From contig JAAYEH010000182.1 of assembly GCA_012728855.1 (NCBI GenBank), positions 1 through 58,011 of the forward strand: DNA of 58,011 bases, given 5' to 3'. Shown here piece by piece: positions 52,827 to 58,011 of the stretch. A program made the translations under genes and the position numbers. Origin of the DNA: Rhodopirellula sp. (GTDB taxonomy: Bacteria; Planctomycetota; Planctomycetia; Pirellulales; Thermoguttaceae). The notes beneath the pieces were generated by a model that worked only from the letters and a program-made list of their open reading frames with translations, had not been told where the DNA came from and searched no databases. Numbering within the stretch: the stretch's first letter is position 1; each line of letters opens with the position of its first letter.

Positions 52827-53354
52827 AGCCTTTGTGAACAGAGGGGGTAGGAGTCTATTTCCGTATCGGGCCACGCCGTTGGCTGGGTGGCCCTGCTCGC
52901 GTTGTGCTTCCATCGGCGCGTGCGGTTGCGATTTGTGCGCCACAGCTTGGCATTGAATGGGTTCTCCGATACGGAAGGATCATTCCACAATACGAAGCAG
53001 CGCCCAGCGGCAGACCGATTCGCCTGCTGCTCAGCTACCCGAACGGTTCGGCCGAATGGGAAGATCGCTTGGGTGGACCGACACTGCTTGGAGTTGTGGG
53101 AAGCTCGATCCCCATGGCATCGCCCGTACAACTCCAAGCAGTCCCACACCGATTGCAGCGGAACGCGGTGGCGCAAGCAGTGCCACCCGCCAACGGTGGC
53201 CGCAGCCGTCGCCGAAACCGATTTCAGAATACTACTCATACCACGGATCACTCTAACATTCTACGACGGCGTGTACCAGGAATAGGCGACCTGTCTCTGC
53301 GACCGTGGCATGTTCGTGGCCCTCTTCAGCGCGTCGACCGGCAGGTCCGTGTGG
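52827..53354. other. Non-coding stretch with a 15-bp inverted repeat
   Basis: No convincing gene. ACTGCTTGGAGTTGT (53083-53097) pairs perfectly with ACAACTCCAAGCAGT (53128-53142) around a 30-nt loop. Open frames here have no domain and atypical composition. The region is the start of an IS/REP-rich zone that runs to 54395. Confidence 0.5.
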
Positions 53355-53405
53355 TCAGGTCTTGACTTGGAACTTATCTCCGATAAGTTCCAAGTCAAGA
53401 CCTGA
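53355..53405. repeat. Perfect 24-bp hairpin with 3-nt loop (REP-like)
   Basis: TCAGGTCTTGACTTGG... (53355-53378) is the exact reverse complement of 53382-53405. The arm core TCAGGTCTTG recurs at about 55936 next to the RAYT relic, and a weaker TCAAGACTCGACCCC lies just downstream. REP sequences of this kind are processed by RAYT-type (Y1) enzymes, a relic of which is present at 55952. Confidence 0.85.
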
Positions 53406-53912
53406 CTCCGGCGCGGCTCGACCCTAAAAGTCAAGACTCGACCCCATCTCGCCCCAACGCGACTGAATCCCCGTGTGCTGGGCAAACTTGCGGGGGAGAC
53501 CCTCACCGAACCAATCGTTTCCGAGACGCCAAGGGGGCTCGTAGACCACAATGGCTGAGATACCGAGCATCCCGGCACCGACTCCGCGGATCCCCGGAGG
53601 TTCGGGCACGCTAGCGACACCGCATCGATCGAACCTGGGCACGTGATCCCTCCCAGCGAAAATACTGCCAGTGGGCATAATTGCATAGGTAGCGCGAATA
53701 CGAAAGATACGCAATTCAGCAAGGCTTTAAGGTTTCGTGGGAACGGCGGCATCGCTTGGCTTTTCTGCGGTTCCGGCCCTCCTACTGACCCAGATTATTC
53801 AGAAATGTCGGAAATCTTTGGGCCTCCGGCAGCATCTACGCGATTGGAACCGAATCACTTAGCTTGCCACACGGAGGCCCAAAATGGATTCGCAGCCTGC
53901 CTTTCTGCTTCG

Positions 53913-54140
53913 ATGCTTCTCCGATCCAAGCCGATCGTGGCAGAGCCCTCCACCGCCCTGGTTTCCAGCGATGCAGGGCTACCACCGTTCCGGCAACGCG
54001 ACGAGCAAATCGGCCTGACGCGACGGTTTGCCGAGGCATTGCGCGACCGGCGGCAGGTCAACCGCGTCAACCATCCGTTCCTGCACGCGGTGCCGCGGCT
54101 TCTCTCTTGCGAAAGCAACCCTATCGCCGGCCGTTTGTGG
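53913..54140 (+). pseudogene. Relic of an IS1380-type transposase N-terminus
   Basis: One plus frame reads ALVSSDAGLPPFRQRDEQIG then LTRRFAEALRDRRQVNRVNH and PFLHAVPRL, closely resembling the IS1380 N-terminal pattern 'LSSDAGLLLLRQ.DE.LGLT.RFA..LRD.RDP..V.H.L..LLRQR'. The frame continues to a stop at 54272 but loses homology after about 54130, and the DDE part is absent. The low-homology start at about 53913 has no ribosome site. Confidence 0.6.
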
Positions 54141-54395
54141 TCGACTTTAGCGTTCAGGAATAGCTTGCATCCTGGAGCGATTTGCCCGGATCAGGCCTTT
54201 GTGCATATTGTGCTGTTTCTGATACAGCAGATCTTCCCTCCCTATAAGGTTCCGACGGCAATCGTTCATTAACGGTTATCTTGCTGACGATGGGTATGGA
54301 TGAGTTGCCACGTGGATTGGACAAGGTCAATGGCGACACCGCCCGGAGGGGATGACGAGTCGCACGCCGACCTGAAACGAGAAAGGATCATTCGT

Positions 54396-55742
54396 ATGAG
54401 ACCCATGCGTTTCCGTATGCTCGCGCTGGCGGCGCTGTGCGCGGGCCAGATCGTGCTTCCTCTCTTTGCCGCGTCTGATTGGGTGGCGGCAACCGAGGAA
54501 GGCAATGTAATGGCGGGGGAGCCGTGCTGCGACGGCCAGCTCCTGGCCGATTCCTGTAACTCCGCCTGTTGCTGCGGTCAGACCCTGTGCGACGGTTGTG
54601 GCCCCGCCGGTTGTTGCGACGACCGCTGGTATCTGTTCCCGCAGAGCGATTGCGGAATCAACTTTTCCGGTTGGATCAATGCTGGATTCATCGGCAACAC
54701 CGACGGCCCTTCCAGTAAGTTCAACGGGCCGTACAACGGCGTCGATCGCAGCAACGAGCTGATGCTGAATCAGGCATATCTGGTGGCTGAGAAGTCTCTG
54801 CCGACCGGCTGCTACCGGGGGATTGGAGGTCGGATTGACCTGCTTTACGGCGAGGATTACTTCCTGGCCGATTCGGTTGGTTTCGAGACCCGCGATGACG
54901 GCTCGGCCCATTGGAACCCCGAGTACTACGGATTGGCGATTCCGCAGGCGTACGTCGACATTGGCTCGCAGCGGCTGTCGCTGCGGGTCGGCCATTTCTA
55001 CTCGGTGGTTGGGTACGAAGGCGTGATGGCCCCCTACAACTTCTTTTATAGCAAGTCGTACAGCTACCAGTTTGCCGGCCCCTTCACGCATTGGGGAGGT
55101 CAGGTGAACTGGAACCCGAACGACTGCTGGGAATTCAACGTTGGCCTGGTCAACGGCTGGGACGCCTTAGATCGGGAAGAGGACCGGGCGGCGGCGATCG
55201 CCAGGGCCAAGTACACGCATCAGCCGACCGGCATCTGGACTTCCTTCGCCATCATCACGGGCGAAGAGTTCAATAACGCGGCCGGCCTGCAGATCCAGCC
55301 CGATACGGCGAACCGGACACGGTACAGTTGGCTGGTCGATCTGCCTCTGAGTTCTCGCTTGGAGTACGTCTTCCACCACTGGCTCGGCTTCCAGGATGAT
55401 GGCGCTGTCGGCGGAGGTCGCGCGGACTGGTACGGAATCGACCAGTACCTATACTACACGGTTAACGATTGCTGGAAGGTTGGAGCCCGTTTCGAATGGT
55501 TCCAGGATGAGGAAGGAACTCGCGTCGGGCTGAACCGCCCCAGCAACCCCAACAAGCCGCCTTTCCCCGGCGACTTCTTTTCGGTGTCTCTGGGCTTAAA
55601 CTGGAAGCCAACGGCCAACCTGACGTTACGCCCCGAGATTCGCGCCGATTGGTACGAGGGATCCGCCGCTCCGCTGCCCTATGACGACGGGCAGAATGAC
55701 TCCCAGCTAATGATCGGACTTGACGGCATCGTACTGTTTTGA
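54396..55742 (+). CDS. Planctomycete beta-barrel porin (BBP2/OmpL-like)
   Basis: A 448-residue outer-membrane protein. Signal peptide (1-27), a Cys-rich spacer (CCDGQLLADSCNSACCCGQTLCDGCGPAGCC spread over 45-80) typical of planctomycete wall proteins, then barrel strands of alternating pattern (INFSGWINAGFIGN, GIGGRIDLLYGEDYF, RLSLRVGHFYSVVGYEGV, GGQVNWNPNDCWEFNVGLVNGW, WKVGARFEWFQDEEG, FSVSLGLNWKPTANLTLRPEIRADW) and a C-terminal Phe (GIVLF) as in barrel proteins. AAGGA lies 11 bases before the ATG at 54396. A rho-independent terminator follows at 55863. Confidence 0.92.
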   Translation: MRPMRFRMLALAALCAGQIVLPLFAASDWVAATEEGNVMAGEPCCDGQLLADSCNSACCCGQTLCDGCGPAGCCDDRWYLFPQSDCGINFSGWINAGFIGNTDGPSSKFNGPYNGVDRSNELMLNQAYLVAEKSLPTGCYRGIGGRIDLLYGEDYFLADSVGFETRDDGSAHWNPEYYGLAIPQAYVDIGSQRLSLRVGHFYSVVGYEGVMAPYNFFYSKSYSYQFAGPFTHWGGQVNWNPNDCWEFNVGLVNGWDALDREEDRAAAIARAKYTHQPTGIWTSFAIITGEEFNNAAGLQIQPDTANRTRYSWLVDLPLSSRLEYVFHHWLGFQDDGAVGGGRADWYGIDQYLYYTVNDCWKVGARFEWFQDEEGTRVGLNRPSNPNKPPFPGDFFSVSLGLNWKPTANLTLRPEIRADWYEGSAAPLPYDDGQNDSQLMIGLDGIVLF

Positions 55743-55862
55743 TTACTGGCCGCCGACGCTCGCGTATCGACGCAGCCGAACCGGACATCCAACGAAACCT
55801 TGGGCGTTTTCAGTCCGGCGCGACAGGAAGCAAGTACGATTGCCTGCGAGCAGCGTAGAGCG

Positions 55863-55900
55863 CAGCCCCTGGCCAGTCAGTCCGCCAGGGGCTGTTTTTT
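55863..55900 (+). terminator. Rho-independent terminator after the porin gene
   Basis: CAGCCCCTGGC (55863-55873) pairs perfectly with GCCAGGGGCTG (55884-55894), a 10-nt loop between, followed by six T (55895-55900). It lies 120 bp after the porin stop codon. Confidence 0.92.
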
Positions 55901-55951
55901 GCGCCGCCAACGCCGATGCTGCACTTGGAGATTAGGGTCAGGTCTTGCCAC

Positions 55952-56641
55952 TTAACTTATTGAAGGCCCCTTCGTCCGAAGACGCTCGAAAAGTATTGCC
56001 AGTCGCCGATCCCAGGAGGGATCCTCTCGGCGCCGAGCTTCCACCCGCGCAACCGTCTTGGAGACGGCCGCCATGCTCACGCCGCCGAATTGTTGCCCGA
56101 TCGCACTCACTCCTTCGTCGGTCAGCAAACGCGTCAAGTAGATCGCCGCCAAACGCGCCTCGTTGCCGTGACGCCGGCTCACGCACAACTCCGACGCCTC
56201 CACACCAAACCCTTCGCTTACTGTCTCCACGACGTCCGCTACGGTCGGACGCCATGCCAGTTGCCTCTGCGCCGGCACACCTTCGCGAACCGGCTCCGCC
56301 GCCATCAGCCGCCGCCACCGCTCCACCCATTCGCGACTGCCCAGAAACATCCCGCCCACCGCGCCCTCCAACGGCGACGCCGGCGGCTCCCGCAAGCCGG
56401 CTTCCACGAAACCCCGATACGCCAGCCGCGCACGCGACCGGCTCTTGCCGATTTCGGTCAGCACTGTCTGCCAATCCAGCCATGCCGGCGCCTTCCTCAA
56501 TGCCAGGTAATCCTGGTAGCTGCTCCACGCGTACTCCTCGGGACGCTCGACCATCCTCGCTCGCACGGCATTCAGATGGATGTAGCGAGTCAACTCCAAT
56601 GCGTGCGACTCATCTTCCACCAAATGATAGGAAAAATGATT
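55952..56641 (-). pseudogene. REP-associated tyrosine transposase (RAYT, Y1 family), N-terminus lost
   Basis: Homology begins at about 56641 with VEDESHALELTRYIHLNAVR and RARMVERPEEYAWSSYQDYL, the family's C-terminal half with the candidate catalytic Tyr. The N-terminal HUH (His-x-His) half is missing, and 'NHF' is joined to unrelated DNA. The last 110 residues (RRHGNEARLAAIYLTRLL, IGQQFGGVSMAAVSKTVARV) are a DnaA-like helix-turn-helix appendix found in some RAYTs. The open frame extends upstream to 56839 through IS91-like DNA. A REP core (TCAGGTCTTG) sits just beyond the stop at about 55936. Confidence 0.8.
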
Positions 56642-56685
56642 TCCCACGGCCGCTGAGTCTAGCCCGGAAGAAATAGGGTGGTCAA

Positions 56686-56739
56686 GGGGGTGCAAGAAGG
56701 CGGCCGCGGCCGCGGCCGCCTTCGCCTTCTTGCACCCCC
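56686..56739. repeat. Long GC-rich palindrome at the RAYT/IS91-like junction
   Basis: GGGGGTGCAAGAAGGC at the left end pairs with GCCTTCTTGCACCCCC at the right end (16 bp), and an inner (GGCCGC)n core extends the stem, with a 3-nt bulge. It lies between the two transposase relics and the remaining 136-bp stretch to 56875, and could be one end of the IS91-like element. Confidence 0.7.
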
Positions 56740-56875
56740 GGCATGGTGACAAGCGCCGCAGAACGCTCTTTGCAAGCTTGTCAACGGTGCGGTGATGGGC
56801 GGTCGGACCCAGATCAACAGCGAATCCCGCAGTTGGCACGCACCGTCCCTGTGCCCAGCGCGTGGGCGGACAAAA

Positions 56876-57517
56876 TCAGAACGTCGCCCAGAAGGTCGCT
56901 TCGTCCACGTAGGTGAGTTCCGCCGGCTCGTCGGAAGGCGACGCCAAGTGGTCCGACAAGCCATCGCCGACGTGGACGGAGGCATTCTCGCTCGGCGGTC
57001 CCCGCGGCGGCGACGCATCCCACAAGCCGCAATGACGCAGGATCTTCTCGATCACCTCCTGCTGCGGCGGCTCGATGAATGCAATCACCTTCATCTGGCC
57101 GCCACACTGCGGACAAAGCAGCGGATCGACTTCGTACACCCGCTTGATCAGCATCGCCCACGTCTGACTCGAGCGGCTTCGCGTCCGGACCCCTGCCACC
57201 TCGGCAGCGGACGACGCGGGCGGCAATTCTGCCGCGCGCGCCGCTTCCGCCGCCTTGGCACGCATGCCACGTGCCTTATTCGAGTACCAGCCATAGTAGC
57301 GAACGAGATGCGATCCCTTGGCCGGAATGTGCTGCGTGAACTCCGCCAGGAAATCCAGCGGCGAGAGAATCTGAAAATTCCGGCTCAGACCCCGGGCCAG
57401 GCCCTCGGCGTCCGGATTGGGGAAAGGCCGGCAAGCGTCCTTTTCCGCCTTGTAGACCACCTGCCCGTCGGCCGTCACCTTCACCAGCCGCGACAGGCTA
57501 AAAGGGCAGCGCGTCAT
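56876..57517 (-). pseudogene. IS91-family transposase, C-terminal fragment
   Basis: The 213-residue frame starts in the middle of the family at RCPFSLSRLVKVT and shows QVVYKAEKDACRPFP, SPLDFLAEFTQHIPAKGSHL, VRYYGWYSNKARGMRAK and DPLLCPQCGGQMKVIAFIEP. These are the conserved C-terminal blocks of IS91-type rolling-circle transposases; the N-terminal HUH and double-Tyr catalytic parts are absent, so it is dead. Its first codons fuse directly to the end of a truncated symporter gene. Confidence 0.8.
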
Positions 57518-58011
57518 GTACTGCAGACGAACAGGGCCATGAAGAAGAGCCCGAACAAGGGCGCCGTCAGCAGGTTGCAGACTTTGTAGGCGATCTCCAG
57601 CAGGTTGCCTTCGACCAGGCCGACCAGCGAACTGAGCAGGACGACCACCACCCCGATGAGAATCGAGACGACCTTGGCCGTTTTTACACGGCTGGAATCG
57701 GACTGCTCGCGGCGGCGGAAGCGGTCGAGGAAATCGACCGTGATCACCGAGCAGGAGGAATTCACTCCCGAGGAAAGGCTCGACATCGCCGCCGCCAGGA
57801 GTCCGGCGAGCACGATCCCGGTGACCCCGGTAGGCAGTCCGTAGGCGATGAAGTGCGGGAACAGTTGGTCGGCGTCGGACATCATCCGCCCGCCGTCGGC
57901 GAGCATCGAAGGTTCGAGGCGGACGTACGTCAACAGCGCCAGCCCGACAAGACTTACCAGGAATAATGCCAGCGCGCTGGCCGAGAGCGCGTAGATGAGC
58001 ATCCGCCGCGC
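57514..58011 (-). CDS. Sodium:solute symporter (SSS family), truncated at the C-terminus and open at the window edge
   Basis: About 166 residues of an SSS permease are visible, coming from beyond 58011. Blocks: SASALALFLVSLVGLALLTYV, ADQLFPHFIAYGLPTGVTG, GIVLAGLLAAAMSSLSSGVN (core SSS motif), DFLDRFRRRE and KVCNLLTAPLFGLFFMALF. SSS proteins normally continue for another 60-100 residues with further membrane segments; here TGA at 57516 closes the gene exactly where the IS91-like fragment begins, so the C-terminus was lost by the insertion. It may be non-functional. Confidence 0.85.
   Translation of the reverse strand, partial: ARRMLIYALSASALALFLVSLVGLALLTYVRLEPSMLADGGRMMSDADQLFPHFIAYGLPTGVTGIVLAGLLAAAMSSLSSGVNSSCSVITVDFLDRFRRREQSDSSRVKTAKVVSILIGVVVVLLSSLVGLVEGNLLEIAYKVCNLLTAPLFGLFFMALFVCST

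Noticed and set aside
52682..53251. A 189-residue minus-strand gene after the aminopeptidase
   Set aside because: It overlaps the 3' end of the M29 gene, crosses an inverted repeat and has no domain signs.
53643..54272. An intact 209-residue gene
   Set aside because: Only residues about 90-165 resemble a transposase; the start of the frame has no ribosome site or homology, so a relic is the better call.

Overview
The window reads as chromosomal DNA of a planctomycete, most likely of the Pirellulales/Planctomycetales type. The evidence is the combination of a DUF1559 pseudopilin-like protein, a Cys-rich beta-barrel porin of the BBP2 type, serine/threonine kinases fused to SUMF1, Ig-like and WD40 domains, an ECF sigma factor with a planctomycete-style C-terminus, an exported type I sulfatase next to a GH29 fucosidase, and GC-rich genes with many GTG/TTG starts. 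No rRNA, tRNA or CRISPR array was recognised.

Region by region: (1) 1-11.1 kb, minus strand: a natural-product locus with a fatty-acyl-AMP-ligase/PKS protein (FAAL-ACP-KS-AT-ACP) followed 10 bp later by an NRPS (C-A-T-C-A..., running off the left edge). Hand-read specificity residues suggest Gly then Ser, so the likely product is an acyl-ketide-Gly-Ser lipopeptide. (2) 11.5-15.2 kb, minus: an MbtH-like NRPS helper, an exported protein, a TPR protein and a C45/penicillin-acyltransferase-like Ntn hydrolase. (3) 15.5-18.4 kb: an exported beta-propeller protein, a cold-shock protein and an insertion-sequence relic. (4) 18.4-26.1 kb: carbohydrate genes: sulfatase, alpha-L-fucosidase, L-rhamnose mutarotase, a strongly shortened RhaT-like transporter, an MFS permease and a URO-D-family enzyme. 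(5) 26.2-29.3 kb, minus: five genes whose starts and stops all overlap by 4 nt: a stand-alone RNA polymerase alpha-CTD-like protein, a DUF3592/arrestin-like membrane protein, a small arrestin-like protein, a P-loop ATPase and a cupin. The block is bracketed by copies of one 30-nt repeat. (6) 29.7-34.5 kb, plus: a UvrD/PcrA helicase and a kinase-SUMF1 protein. (7) 34.5-40.2 kb: two small exported proteins, a DUF1559 protein flanked by REP-like inverted pairs, an ECF sigma factor broken in a run of eight G, and a TPR/zinc-finger protein flanked by copies of the uvrD 3' end. (8) 40.6-51.7 kb, plus: a signalling block of two paralogous kinases (one with Ig-like domains, one with about 13 WD40 repeats), a zinc-ribbon double-FHA protein, an FHA-TM-pseudoprotease, an exported coiled-coil protein and a CsgG-like protein. 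(9) 51.7-58.0 kb: an M29 aminopeptidase, an IS/REP graveyard (IS1380-, RAYT- and IS91-like relics), a porin, and a sodium:solute symporter whose C-terminus is cut off by the IS91-like fragment.

The two best candidates for undescribed systems are the alpha-CTD/arrestin/ATPase operon (region 5) and the kinase/FHA/pseudoprotease/CsgG block (region 8). In both, the genes are co-oriented and partly translationally coupled, and the domains suggest a complete pathway from signal to envelope or promoter. All functional statements come from reading the translated sequence by eye; no database search was run.
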